This document shows positions 15,107 through 23,861 of a DNA stretch of 64,000 nt, piece after piece. Below the pieces are notes generated by a model. It was not told the origin of the DNA. It worked only from the letters and a program-made list of their open reading frames with translations, and ran no database searches. Made by a program: the position numbers and the translations under genes. The stretch's first letter is position 1, and the number at the start of each line of letters is the position of its first letter. Origin of the DNA: Candidatus Rokuibacteriota bacterium (GTDB taxonomy: Bacteria > Methylomirabilota > Methylomirabilia > Rokubacteriales > CSP1-6); the NCBI GenBank assembly GCA_003220495.1, contig QHSP01000021.1:62001-126000 (forward strand), given 5' to 3'.

Positions 15107-17890
15107 ATGGACTCCATCCGCGTGCTCTACGTCGAGGGTGATCCCGCCGATCAAGAGGCGACCCACCGTCACCTCGTGCGTCACGCGCCTCACATCAAGC
15201 TCACGGTCGTGGGCACCGTGGCCGAGGCGGTCGAGCGCGTCACGATCGGCGACATGGACGTCATGCTCGCGGACTATCGCCTCCCCGACGGCACGGGCCT
15301 CGATCTGCTCGACACGGTGAAGTCCCGGGGCCTGGAAGTGCCGGTGGTGCTCGTGACCGGCTCGGGGGACGCCGATATCACCGTGCGTCTCCTCAAGGCC
15401 GGCGCCACCGACTATCTGGTGAAGCGCCCGGGGTATCTGGCCACCCTGCCGGTGGTGCTCGAGAGCGCGCTCCGCTGGTTCTGCACCGCGAGCGAGCGGC
15501 GGCGCGCGCCGATCCGCGTCCTCTATGCCGAGCACCATCCGGAGGACATGGCGCTCACCCTGCGCGCCTTCGAGGACCACGACCGTCGCGCGCGTGTCGA
15601 GACGGTCGCCCTCGCGCGGGAGGCGCTCGCCAAGCTGAAGACCGTCCACTACGACGTGCTGCTGCTCGACAACCGGATGCCCGATCTCTCGGGGATCGAG
15701 GTGCTCAAGGAGCTGCAGGCCGACGGCATCCGTATTCCCGTCGTGATGGTCGCCGGCGAGAGCGACGAGGACTCGGCCGTTCAGGCGTTCAAGCTCGGCG
15801 TCGCGGACTACCTCATCAAGCGCGAGGGCTATCTCGCCAAGCTGCCGTCGACGATCGAAAACGTCCTGGCGCAGCGCCGTCTGGCCGACGAGAAGGACGG
15901 TCTCGCGGTCCTCAACGATCTGGCGAAGTCGCTCATCACCACGAAGGATCTCGACGAGGTACTGCGGCGGGTCGTGAACGCGGCCCGCGAGCTCATCAAG
16001 GCCGAAGCGAGCGTGCTGTGGCTGTTCGAAGCCGGCGTGCTCTGGCCGGTCGCCTGGGAGGGCATCGAGGATCGCGCAGCCGAGCCGCTCAGGTTCCAGG
16101 TGACGCCGAACCTCGCCGAGCGGCTCGCGCTCGAGCGCAAGATCTCGCTGCGGCGCCTCCTCGCGCAGACCGGTGGACCCGACCCGACGGCGGTCTTCGG
16201 AACCGCGGGACAGCCCCTGTCCGTGTCGTTCGTCGGCCCCGAAGGCCTGGTGGCCGTGCTGGCGGTGGGCAGCCCGCGCCCACGCGAGTTCACCGCCATC
16301 GAGGAGCGCCTGCTACTCGCGCTGGCCGACCACGCCGCGGTCGCCGTCGAGAACGCGCGCCTCTACCGTCGCCTGCGGCTCGAGCTCGAGGCGCGCGAGC
16401 GGCTGACCGCGATCCTGGAAGCGACGACCGATCTGGTCGCGATCGCCGACCTGTCCGGGCGCCTGCAGTACCTCAATGCCGCGGGCCAGGCGCTGCTCGG
16501 GCTCGCCGCCGACGATGCGCTCGGCCATCCGATCGCCGGCCTCGCGCCGGAGCGGCTGCGGCCGGTCGTCCACGACGAGATCTGGCCGACCTTGATCCGC
16601 GACGGGCTCTGGACGGGGGAGGCGGTGCTCCTCGCGCGCGACGGCCGCGAGGTGCCGGTGTCGGTGGTCGCCGTCGCGCATCGCGGCGCCGACGGAGCCA
16701 TCGAGTTCCTCTCGGCGATCGTGCGCGACATGACCGAGCGCAAGCGCATCGATGCCGAGCTCCGGCGTCAGCGCGAGGCGCTGTACCAGACGGAGAAGCT
16801 CGCGACGATGGGCACGGTGCTCGCCGGTGTCGCGCACGAGCTGAACAATCCGCTGACCGCTGTGACGGGCTACGCGAACTTGCTCCGGCAGGAGCTGGCG
16901 GGCACGCCCTCGGCGACGCGCGCCGAGGCCATTGCGCACGCCGCCGATCGCTGCGCATCGATCGTCCGCAACTTCCTGGCGCTCGCGCGAAAGCACCCGC
17001 CCGAGCGTCAGCTCGTGAGGTTGAACGACATCGCGCGCGACGCGGCCGAGCTTCTCGCGTATCACCTCCGCGTCGACCGCATCGAGGTGGCGCTGGACCT
17101 GACGGAAGGTCTTCCGGTGCTGTGGGCGGACCCGCATCAGCTCCACCAGGTCGTGGTCAATCTGGTGACCAACGCCCGGGACGAGTTGCGCAAGGCGCCG
17201 GAGCCGCGCCTGCTCACCTTGCGCACGCGGGCGGACGCCGTGCGGGGTCGCGTCTCGCTCGACGTCGAGGACACCGGTCCGGGTATCTCGGCCGAGATCC
17301 GCGACCGGATCTTCGAGCCGTTCTTCACGACGAAGCCGGTCGGGCAGGGGACGGGGCTCGGCCTCTCGCTCTGCCACGGGATCGTCGAAGGGCACGGCGG
17401 TACGCTCTGCCTCGTGAGCGAGCCGGGCCACGGCGCGATCTTCCGGGTGGAGCTCCCGGTCGTGGCGCCGCCGACTACATCCGGCAAGCGCGCCCCGGGC
17501 GCGCCGCCGGTTGTCAAGGGCATGCGCATCCTCGTCGTCGACGACGAGCGGCTCGTGCTCCAGTTGCTCGGCGAGATGCTCGGCGCCGATCATCACACGG
17601 TGGACACGGTCGCCGACGGGACGCAGGCGCTCGAGCAGCTGCGCCGCTCGTCCTACGACCTCATCCTGAGCGACGTGCGCATGCCGTACCTCGACGGTCC
17701 GGGCCTCTATCGCGCGCTGGAGCGCCGGCTACCCGACCTCTGCCGGCGCTTCGTGCTCATGACCGGAGACGTGCTGAGCGCGGAGATCCAAACGTTCCTC
17801 GAGCAGACCGGCGTGCCGGGGTTGAGCAAGCCCTTCGATCGCGGCGAGGTCCGGCGGGTGATCCAGCTCGTCGCCAGCGGCGGCCGGTAG
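15107..17890 (+). CDS. Hybrid sensor histidine kinase: REC-REC-GAF-PAS-HisKA-HATPase-REC
   Basis: 927 aa, no membrane segment, so cytoplasmic. Domains in order: receiver 1 (4-125, Asp56 in MLADYRLPDG), receiver 2 (136-250, Asp188 in LLLDNRMPDL), GAF (about 265-420), PAS (about 430-545), HisKA with phospho-His577 (VAHELNNPL), HATPase_c (N-box near 685-690, G-boxes DTGPGIS and GQGTGLGLSL) and receiver 3 (807-925, Asp856 in ILSDVRMPYLDG). Three receivers with one kinase suggest a phosphorelay hub that takes input from other kinases at its N-terminus. It starts 7 bp after the stand-alone receiver gene. Confidence 0.93.
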   Translation: MDSIRVLYVEGDPADQEATHRHLVRHAPHIKLTVVGTVAEAVERVTIGDMDVMLADYRLPDGTGLDLLDTVKSRGLEVPVVLVTGSGDADITVRLLKAGATDYLVKRPGYLATLPVVLESALRWFCTASERRRAPIRVLYAEHHPEDMALTLRAFEDHDRRARVETVALAREALAKLKTVHYDVLLLDNRMPDLSGIEVLKELQADGIRIPVVMVAGESDEDSAVQAFKLGVADYLIKREGYLAKLPSTIENVLAQRRLADEKDGLAVLNDLAKSLITTKDLDEVLRRVVNAARELIKAEASVLWLFEAGVLWPVAWEGIEDRAAEPLRFQVTPNLAERLALERKISLRRLLAQTGGPDPTAVFGTAGQPLSVSFVGPEGLVAVLAVGSPRPREFTAIEERLLLALADHAAVAVENARLYRRLRLELEARERLTAILEATTDLVAIADLSGRLQYLNAAGQALLGLAADDALGHPIAGLAPERLRPVVHDEIWPTLIRDGLWTGEAVLLARDGREVPVSVVAVAHRGADGAIEFLSAIVRDMTERKRIDAELRRQREALYQTEKLATMGTVLAGVAHELNNPLTAVTGYANLLRQELAGTPSATRAEAIAHAADRCASIVRNFLALARKHPPERQLVRLNDIARDAAELLAYHLRVDRIEVALDLTEGLPVLWADPHQLHQVVVNLVTNARDELRKAPEPRLLTLRTRADAVRGRVSLDVEDTGPGISAEIRDRIFEPFFTTKPVGQGTGLGLSLCHGIVEGHGGTLCLVSEPGHGAIFRVELPVVAPPTTSGKRAPGAPPVVKGMRILVVDDERLVLQLLGEMLGADHHTVDTVADGTQALEQLRRSSYDLILSDVRMPYLDGPGLYRALERRLPDLCRRFVLMTGDVLSAEIQTFLEQTGVPGLSKPFDRGEVRRVIQLVASGGR

Positions 17891-17891
17891 C

Positions 17892-17940
17892 GCGCGCCAC
17901 AGGCCGGGGCGGGGCTGGGGCCCCGCCGGCCGAGGTGCGC
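17892..17940 (+). repeat. Dispersed palindromic repeat, copy 2
   Basis: Lies between the convergent kinase and pckG genes. It contains GGCCGGGGCGGGGC-TGGG-GCCCCGCCGGCC, i.e. a 12-bp stem with a 2-nt bulge and a 4-nt loop. In this position it could act as a bidirectional transcription stop, although there is no T-run. Confidence 0.8.
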
Positions 17941-17962
17941 AACTAGATCAGGAGCGCGTCGT

Positions 17963-19705
17963 TCAGCCGCCGAATCGGCGGCGCGTGGTCTGGAGGGTGT
18001 CGGCGATCGGCTGCGGGAACCGCGAGCCGAACTGCTTGTTGAACTCGCTCAGCTCGTCGAGCGCGTGCCGCCACTCTCCGGGGTCGCAGCGAAGCGCCTC
18101 GTGGAGCTGAGCCGGCGTCACATCGAGCCCGCCGGTGTCGAGAGCGCCAGCTGCCGGGACGAGACCGATCGGCGTTTCCTCGACCTGGCCGGTGCCGCGG
18201 ATCCGCTCGACCATCCACTTGAGCACGCGTACGTTCTCGCCGTAGCCCGGCCAGAGGAAGCGGCCGTCGGCGTCGCGCCGGAACCAGTTCACGCGGAAGA
18301 TCTTGGGTGGCGTGGACAGGCGCGGTCTCATCGCGAGCCAGTGAGCGAAGTAGTCGGCCATGTTGTAGCCGCAGAACGGGATCATCGCCATCGGATCCCG
18401 GCGCACGACGCCGACCTTCCCCGTGATCGCCGCCGTCGTCTCGGTGCTCATGGCCGAGCCCAGGAAGACGCCGTGTGACCAGTCGAAGGCCTCGAACACG
18501 AGCGGGATCACACCAGTGCGCCGCGAGCCGAAGATGACGCCGGAGATCGGCACGCCCTGCGGCTCTTCCCAGTTCGGCGCGATCGACGGACATTGCTGGG
18601 CGAGAACCGTGAAGCGCGAGTTCGGATGCGCGGCCGCGCCGGCGCCCGGCTGCCACGGCCGTCCATGCCAATCGGTGAGCCCGGCTGGCGCCGTCGGCGT
18701 CAGCCCTTCCCACCACGGCTCTTGCGACTCGGTCAGCGCCACGTTAGTGAAGATCGTGTTCGAGCGCACCATCGCGGTCGCGTTCGGATTCGTCTTGGGG
18801 CTCGTGTTGGGGGCGACACCGAAGAAGCCGCGCTCGGGGTTCACGGCGCGCAGCTGGCCGTTCGCGTCGACCCACATCCACGCGATGTCGTCGCCGACCG
18901 TCCACACGCGCCAGCCCGGGAGCTGCGAGACCGCCATCGCGAGGTTCGTCTTGCCCGACGCGCTCGGCATCGCGCCCGCCAGGTACGTGACACGCCCCTC
19001 GGGATCCTCGACGCCGATGATCAGCATGTGCTCGGCGAGCCAGCCCTCCTGGCGCGCTTGCGAGGATGCGATACGCAGCGCGTGGCACTTCTTGCCGAGC
19101 AGCGCGTTGCCGCCGTACCCGGACCCCACGCTCCAGATCAGCTTCTCTTCGGGGAAGTGCAGGATCAGGCGGCGCTCGGGCGAGAGATCGCCGATCGAGT
19201 GGAGTCCGGCGATGAAGTCGTCGTCGCTCCGCATGTGCTGGATCGCGACCTGCCCAACGCGCGTCATCAGGTGCATGCTCGCGACCACGTAGGCGCTGTC
19301 GGTGACCATCAGGCCGACCCGGCTCATGGGCGACCCGGCGGGACCCATGAGGTACGGGATGACCCACATCGTCCGGCCGCGCATGCTCCCCCGAAACAGG
19401 GCGCCGGCCGTCGATTTCGCCTCGATCGGCGCGATCCAGTTGTTGGTGGGGCCGGCCGAGTCCTTGTCGCGCGAGCAGATGAACGTGAGCTGTTCCGTGC
19501 GCGCGACGTCAGAGGGATGGCTGCGGTGCAGGTAGCAGTTCGGGTACGTCTTCGGATTCAACGGTAGCAGCGTGCCGTCCTGCAGCATGGCCTCGATCAG
19601 GGAGTCGTACTCGGCCTTGGACCCGTCACACCAGACGACGCGCGACGGTTGCGTCAGGCCGGCGGCCTCGGAAACCCACTTCTGGGCGACGCTGGTCACG
19701 CTCAT
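17963..19705 (-). CDS. pckG: Phosphoenolpyruvate carboxykinase, GTP-dependent
   Basis: 580-aa cytoplasmic enzyme interconverting oxaloacetate + GTP and PEP + CO2 + GDP (gluconeogenesis/anaplerosis). The GTP-type family is clear from the P-loop AGAMPSASGKTNLAM (about 243-257), the reactive-Cys-containing kinase-1 loop, the kinase-2 motif VGDDIAWMW (about 270-278) and ERGFFGVAPNTSPKTNPNA. The substrate loop VIFGSRRTGVIPL is also present. I chose the ATG at 19705 (MSVTSVAQKWVSEAAGL); a TTG at 19747 would add 14 residues. The gene is convergent with the kinase and divergent from cobS. Confidence 0.96.
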   Translation of the reverse strand: MSVTSVAQKWVSEAAGLTQPSRVVWCDGSKAEYDSLIEAMLQDGTLLPLNPKTYPNCYLHRSHPSDVARTEQLTFICSRDKDSAGPTNNWIAPIEAKSTAGALFRGSMRGRTMWVIPYLMGPAGSPMSRVGLMVTDSAYVVASMHLMTRVGQVAIQHMRSDDDFIAGLHSIGDLSPERRLILHFPEEKLIWSVGSGYGGNALLGKKCHALRIASSQARQEGWLAEHMLIIGVEDPEGRVTYLAGAMPSASGKTNLAMAVSQLPGWRVWTVGDDIAWMWVDANGQLRAVNPERGFFGVAPNTSPKTNPNATAMVRSNTIFTNVALTESQEPWWEGLTPTAPAGLTDWHGRPWQPGAGAAAHPNSRFTVLAQQCPSIAPNWEEPQGVPISGVIFGSRRTGVIPLVFEAFDWSHGVFLGSAMSTETTAAITGKVGVVRRDPMAMIPFCGYNMADYFAHWLAMRPRLSTPPKIFRVNWFRRDADGRFLWPGYGENVRVLKWMVERIRGTGQVEETPIGLVPAAGALDTGGLDVTPAQLHEALRCDPGEWRHALDELSEFNKQFGSRFPQPIADTLQTTRRRFGG

Positions 19706-19771
19706 GGAAGGTAGAGAATTGTCTCCTCGTCCCGCCGGGGGCGTCAAGAAGAACGTGCTAGCATTCCCGGC

Positions 19772-20515
19772 GTGACGGGCCTCGTCGTCGCCGCGCGCTA
19801 TCTGACGATCGTGCCCGTACCCGGTCCGGTGCGCTCGAGCCCCGACGCGCTGGGGCGCGCCGCGCCCTGGTTTCCGGTAATCGGCCTCGCCATTGGCGTG
19901 GTCCTGGCCGTCGTCGAGCGCGTGACTGAGGTAATTTTCCCCTTACTCCTGGCCGGGTTGCTTACCGTAACGGCGTGGAAGCTCCTGACGGGCGGCCTCC
20001 ATCTCGACGGGCTTGCCGACTGCCTCGATGGTCTCGGCGGGCGCGACGCCGAGCACCGGCTCGCCATCATGCGCGATAGCCGGATCGGCGCATTCGGCGC
20101 GCTCGGACTCATCCTTCTCCTGCTCCTGGAGATCGCGGCCGTCACCGAGATGCCGGCGAGCGTCCGGGCTCGCGCGCTCCTGATCGTGCCGGCCGTCGCG
20201 CGCGCCACGCCGCCCTTGCTCGCACGCCTGTTCCCGCCCGCGAAACAGGAAGGGCTGGGCGCCGCGTTCGGCGCGGGTGTCGGCACCCTGGCCGCGCCGA
20301 TCGCGCTCTCGATCGCGCTGGTCGTCGCCATCGTGGCGTTGCGCGCGCTCGGGCTCGCCGTCCTGGCCGTCTCCGTCTCGAGCGCGCTCGTCGTCACGCG
20401 CTTCTTCGCCGCGCGAGTCTCCGGGATCACGGGAGACGTGCTCGGCGCCGCGATCGAGATCGCGGAGGTGGCGGGTCTGCTCACCGTCTCGGCGTGGTCT
20501 CACCTGGGACGTTGA
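19772..20515 (+). CDS. cobS: Adenosylcobinamide-GDP ribazoletransferase (cobalamin synthase)
   Basis: 247-aa inner-membrane enzyme that joins adenosylcobinamide-GDP to alpha-ribazole(-phosphate) in the last assembly step of B12. The family signature GGLHLDGLADCLDGLGG lies near residues 72-88, followed by the conserved RLAIMRDSRIGAFGALGL. Five to seven hydrophobic segments are visible. The start is GTG at 19772. The downstream phosphatase gene overlaps its 3' end, making a two-gene nucleotide-loop unit separate from the riboswitch-led genes. Confidence 0.95.
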   Translation: MTGLVVAARYLTIVPVPGPVRSSPDALGRAAPWFPVIGLAIGVVLAVVERVTEVIFPLLLAGLLTVTAWKLLTGGLHLDGLADCLDGLGGRDAEHRLAIMRDSRIGAFGALGLILLLLLEIAAVTEMPASVRARALLIVPAVARATPPLLARLFPPAKQEGLGAAFGAGVGTLAAPIALSIALVVAIVALRALGLAVLAVSVSSALVVTRFFAARVSGITGDVLGAAIEIAEVAGLLTVSAWSHLGR

Positions 20516-21108
20516 TCTATCTCTTCCGCCACGGCGAAGTCGTCCTCGCCGACACGCGGCGGTTCATTGGTCACCTCGACGTTCCGCTCTCGCCGCTGGG
20601 CGAGCGCCAGAGCGCGGCCCAGGCCGCTCGCCTCGCGTCGGTGAAGCTGGCCGCGCTGTACACGAGCGATCTGACGCGAGCTCGGCGAACGGGCGAGATC
20701 ATCGGCGCGCCGCACGGGCTCGTCCCGACGGTCGTGCCGGCGCTGCGCGAGATGGCGATGGGCCGCTGGGAGGGGCTGACCGCCGCGGCGATTCAGCGGG
20801 ACGAGCCGGCGAAGTTCGCCGAGTGGATGGCGAACGTCGGCGAGTTCCCGTTCCCCGACGGGGAAAGCGTCCCCGATCTCGAGGCCCGGGCGTGGCCGGC
20901 GTTCGAGTCGATCGCCGGTGCGCACGCCGGTCAGGCGATCGCGATCGTCGCGCACGGCGGCACGAATCGAGCGCTGCTGTGCCGCGCGCTCGGGCTTCCG
21001 CCCGGGCGGCTGCTCTCGATGGGTCAGGACTACGGCGCCCTCACGGTCCTCGAGCGGATCGATACGGCGTGGCGCTTGCTCCACCTCAACGAACGCCCGG
21101 TGTTATAA
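20494..21108 (+). CDS. cobC: Histidine phosphatase, probable alpha-ribazole phosphatase
   Basis: 204-aa phosphoglycerate-mutase-fold phosphatase: LFRHGE motif with the phospho-His near residue 12, TSDLTRARRTGEI, a Glu-bearing EMAMGRWEG and the second His in VAHGGTNRALLC. Fold assignment is sure. The alpha-ribazole-phosphate role is inferred from the 22-nt overlap with cobS. The GTG at 20494 or a TTG at 20512 (overlapping the cobS stop as TTGA) could be the start. General PGM-family phosphatases look alike, so the specific name is moderately supported. Confidence 0.8.
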   Translation: MVSPGTLIYLFRHGEVVLADTRRFIGHLDVPLSPLGERQSAAQAARLASVKLAALYTSDLTRARRTGEIIGAPHGLVPTVVPALREMAMGRWEGLTAAAIQRDEPAKFAEWMANVGEFPFPDGESVPDLEARAWPAFESIAGAHAGQAIAIVAHGGTNRALLCRALGLPPGRLLSMGQDYGALTVLERIDTAWRLLHLNERPVL

Positions 21109-21135
21109 AGTAGGCGACTCGCGTTGAGGTCGGCA

Positions 21136-21184
21136 GCGCGCTGCAGGCCGTCGCGGGGCTGGGGCCCCGCCGCCGAGGCGCGCT
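21136..21184 (+). repeat. Dispersed palindromic repeat, copy 3
   Basis: GCGCGCTGCAGGCCGTCGCG followed by GGGCTGGGGCCCCGCC, ending GAGGCGCGCT, in the short gap between the phosphatase gene and ggt. It shares the core with copies 1, 2 and 4. Confidence 0.85.
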
Positions 21185-21201
21185 TCGGGATTGGAGACCA
21201 C

Positions 21202-22818
21202 ATGCCACCACATCGGAACGCTTACCGCCCGAGCGTCATGGGGACTCGCGGTGTCGTCACGTCGGCTCACCCGCTCGCCTCGATGGCCGGGATCCAGATG
21301 TTGCTGGCCGGCGGCAACGCCGTCGATGCCGCGGTCGCCGTCGGCACGACCCTGAACGTGGTCGAGCCGTTCATGTCGAGCGCCGGCGGGATCGGCCTCA
21401 TGCTCATCTCGCGCGGGCGCGAGCGCCACGCGCTCGATTTTATCGGCCGCACGCCCGCCGCCGCGGATGCGGCCGCGTGCACGGACGACGAGCTGGCGGG
21501 TGGGCCGAAGTCGTGCGCCACTCCAGGCAACCTCGGCGGCTGGCTCGCGGCGCTCGAGCGCTTCGGCTCGATGGACCGAGCCCGTGTGTTGTCGCCGGCG
21601 ATCTCACTGGCCGAGAACGGCGTTCCGCTCACGTTCAAGAGTGTGGACTTCATCGAGGGCGCCCGTGAGACGCTCGGCCGCTCTGCCGAGGCGCAACGCC
21701 TCTACCTCGGCAACGGCGGCCCGCGCCCGGGCGGGATCGTGAGCTACAAGGAGCTCGCGTCGACCTTCCGCCAGGTGGCCGAGGGTGGCGCCGAAGCGTT
21801 CTACCGCGGGCCGATCGCGCGCGCGATCGCGCGCGCGGTGCGGGAGGCCGGCGGCTGGCTCGGCGAAGCAGACCTCGCCGCGTTCGCACCGGAATGGCGA
21901 GAGCCGGCCACGATCACGTATCGAGATCACCAGGTGTTCTCGATGCCGCCTCCGTTCTCCGCGTTTCAGATGCTCGAAACGCTCAATATCCTCGAGGGCT
22001 ACGACCTCAGGGGCTTCCGCCACAACTCCGTCGACTACCTCCATCATCTGATCGAAGCCGTGAAGCTCGGCTCGGCCGACCGACTCGCGTTCGCCTACGG
22101 CGACAACGTTCCGCTCGCCGGGCTCCTGTCGAAGAAGTACGCCGCGTCGCAGCGCGCGCGCATCGACGGCAAGCGCGCGGCGGTCAGCGAGGGCGAGCGC
22201 CACAATCCGCAAACGCTCGCCGGACAGATCGCGGAAGGCCATCCCGCGAACTTCATGCACGAGCACACCACCCACTTCGCCTGCGCGGATGCCACGGGCA
22301 CCGTCGTCTCGGTCACCCAGACCCTGGGTGTGCCGTTCGGATCGGGCTTCGCCGTTCCGGGCACCGGGATCGTCCTCAACAACATCCTCAAGTGGATGGA
22401 CCGCGATCCCAGATCGCCGAACGTCGTGCGCCCCGGCCGGAAGGCCGGCACCATGATGTCGCCCACGCAGGTCTTCCGAGACGGGGCCTTCCGGGTCTCC
22501 ATCGGCACGCCCGGCTCATACGGGATTCTCCAGACCACGCCACAGATGCTCCTCAACGTCCTCGAGTTCGGCATGAACATCCAGGAGGCCATCGAGGCGC
22601 CGCGGGTGCGTGTGTACCGCGATCGGCTGATCGACGCGGAGTCACGCATATCGCCGGAGACGCGCGCGGGGCTCGCCGAGCGCGGGCACGCGGTGCACGC
22701 GATCGACGACTGGTCCTGGATCGTCGGCGGTGGGCAGGGAATCGTCCGCGACCCGGAATCCGGGGCGCTCATGGCAGGCGCCGACCCGCGTCGCGACGGG
22801 TACGCTCTAGCGATCTAG
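21202..22818 (+). CDS. ggt: Gamma-glutamyltransferase family Ntn-hydrolase
   Basis: 538-aa member of the gamma-glutamyltransferase family, which matures by self-cleavage before a Thr nucleophile. Here the motif is EHTTHFACAD with Thr356. Other family features are GGNAVDAAVAVG near the N-terminus, GGIGLMLI, the PPPFSAFQMLETLNIL segment and SIGTPGSYGILQTTPQML. The start MPPHRNAYRPSVMGT has no signal peptide, unlike periplasmic GGTs, so it may be cytoplasmic. Substrate could be glutathione or another gamma-glutamyl or acyl amide. ATTGGAGA sits just upstream as RBS. Confidence 0.88.
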   Translation: MPPHRNAYRPSVMGTRGVVTSAHPLASMAGIQMLLAGGNAVDAAVAVGTTLNVVEPFMSSAGGIGLMLISRGRERHALDFIGRTPAAADAAACTDDELAGGPKSCATPGNLGGWLAALERFGSMDRARVLSPAISLAENGVPLTFKSVDFIEGARETLGRSAEAQRLYLGNGGPRPGGIVSYKELASTFRQVAEGGAEAFYRGPIARAIARAVREAGGWLGEADLAAFAPEWREPATITYRDHQVFSMPPPFSAFQMLETLNILEGYDLRGFRHNSVDYLHHLIEAVKLGSADRLAFAYGDNVPLAGLLSKKYAASQRARIDGKRAAVSEGERHNPQTLAGQIAEGHPANFMHEHTTHFACADATGTVVSVTQTLGVPFGSGFAVPGTGIVLNNILKWMDRDPRSPNVVRPGRKAGTMMSPTQVFRDGAFRVSIGTPGSYGILQTTPQMLLNVLEFGMNIQEAIEAPRVRVYRDRLIDAESRISPETRAGLAERGHAVHAIDDWSWIVGGGQGIVRDPESGALMAGADPRRDGYALAI

Positions 22819-22847
22819 CTGGGCAAATCCCTCGCACCGAGCCGTTC

Positions 22848-22878
22848 TTGACCGCTGGACCTCACCGCCGATTACGAT
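22848..22878 (+). promoter_or_regulatory. Possible sigma-70-like promoter upstream of the 22970 gene
   Basis: TTGACC at 22848-22853 and TACGAT at 22873-22878 with a 19-bp spacer, in a stretch that is AT-richer than its surroundings. The spacing is longer than ideal, so this is only a candidate. Confidence 0.3.
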
Positions 22879-22969
22879 AACTCCATGATCTAGAAGCGAG
22901 ATTCCCAGGCATCACTTATGCTGTTTCCTCTGGTGAGCGCGTGCAGCGGCGCGCCAGAGGGAGACGGGA

Positions 22970-23845
22970 ATGACTCGCGGCTCGGTGATCGCGGCGGTGG
23001 TCGGCGCGGTGCTCGTATCGAGTGGAGTCGCGGCGGCCACGGCGGAGCGCGAGACAGGCGCCCGAGTCTCCGCCCCTCCGGACCATCGAGCCGAGGCGCG
23101 GGCGCTTGATGAGCTCCTGCAGCGCTCGGGGCTGCGCGTCCAGCTCGAGAGCCTGACCGCCGGCATTCGCGCCCAGTTCGTGCGTGCCCACCGCAAGCAG
23201 GCTAGCCCCGACAGAATCACGATCGACCGGATCGTCGCCGAGCGGTTCACGGCCGAGACCCTCTACGCGAGGATCAAGCTCGAGTTCCTGAGAAACCTCG
23301 AGTCGGCACGGGTCGGGAAGGCGCTCGCCTGGTACGATTCGCCGCTCGGAAGGCGGATCACCGGACAGGAGCTGACGGCGCTCGTCGCCGCCGGCGGCGC
23401 CGAGGCCGTCGCCGACCTCGAGCAGAATCGCCCGGCGTCGCGGCGCCTCGTTCTGATCGAGCGTCTCGATGCGGGCGGCGGCGCGTCGGAGACGACCGTC
23501 GACGTCACAGTGGCCATCGTGCGAAGCCTGACCGTGGCCTTCCAGCCCGGGCTGCCCGCCGTGGCGGGCCTGACGCGCGATCAGCTCGACAAGCAGATCG
23601 CGCAGGCGCGGAATCGGACGCTCGAGGACATGCGGCGCGTGTGTCTGGTGAGCATGCTCCTGGCCTATCGCGGTCTCTCGGACGACGAGCTCGACCAGTA
23701 CGTGCAGTTCGTCGAATCCGAGAGCGGCCAGTGGTACATGAGCGTGATGAACAGCGCGCTGCTCGCCGCGGTCGGCGCCGCGGCGGACGCCACCGCCTCC
23801 GATCTAGCGACCGCGGTGCCTCAGCTGGTCGGCGATCTCCGCTGA
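22970..23845 (+). CDS. Exported DUF2059-like protein of unknown function
   Basis: 291 aa with a cleavable signal peptide (MTRGSVIAAVVGAVLVSSGVA, cut near AAA-TAE), so periplasmic. The mature part is helical and contains two related segments (ALAWYDSPLGRRITGQE and YVQFVESESGQWYMSVMN) resembling the F/Y-x-S-P-x-G repeats of DUF2059 proteins. No catalytic motif is visible. It is preceded by a purine-rich RBS and followed by a convergent DUF3047-like gene 16 bp away. Confidence 0.75.
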   Translation: MTRGSVIAAVVGAVLVSSGVAAATAERETGARVSAPPDHRAEARALDELLQRSGLRVQLESLTAGIRAQFVRAHRKQASPDRITIDRIVAERFTAETLYARIKLEFLRNLESARVGKALAWYDSPLGRRITGQELTALVAAGGAEAVADLEQNRPASRRLVLIERLDAGGGASETTVDVTVAIVRSLTVAFQPGLPAVAGLTRDQLDKQIAQARNRTLEDMRRVCLVSMLLAYRGLSDDELDQYVQFVESESGQWYMSVMNSALLAAVGAAADATASDLATAVPQLVGDLR

Positions 23846-23861
23846 GCCGAATTCGCCCCGC

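Noticed and set aside
17892-17940. Classical rho-independent terminator
   Set aside because: Strong stem but no T-run, and the same sequence occurs at sites that are not gene ends in the same sense; listed as a repeat instead.
18593-19567. Open frame on the plus strand opposite pckG
   Set aside because: Shadow frame with Arg/Asp/Val-rich composition; pckG is certain on the minus strand.
19706-19771. Third B12 riboswitch ahead of cobS
   Set aside because: The 66-bp gap is too short and lacks a B12 box or GCCACTG element.
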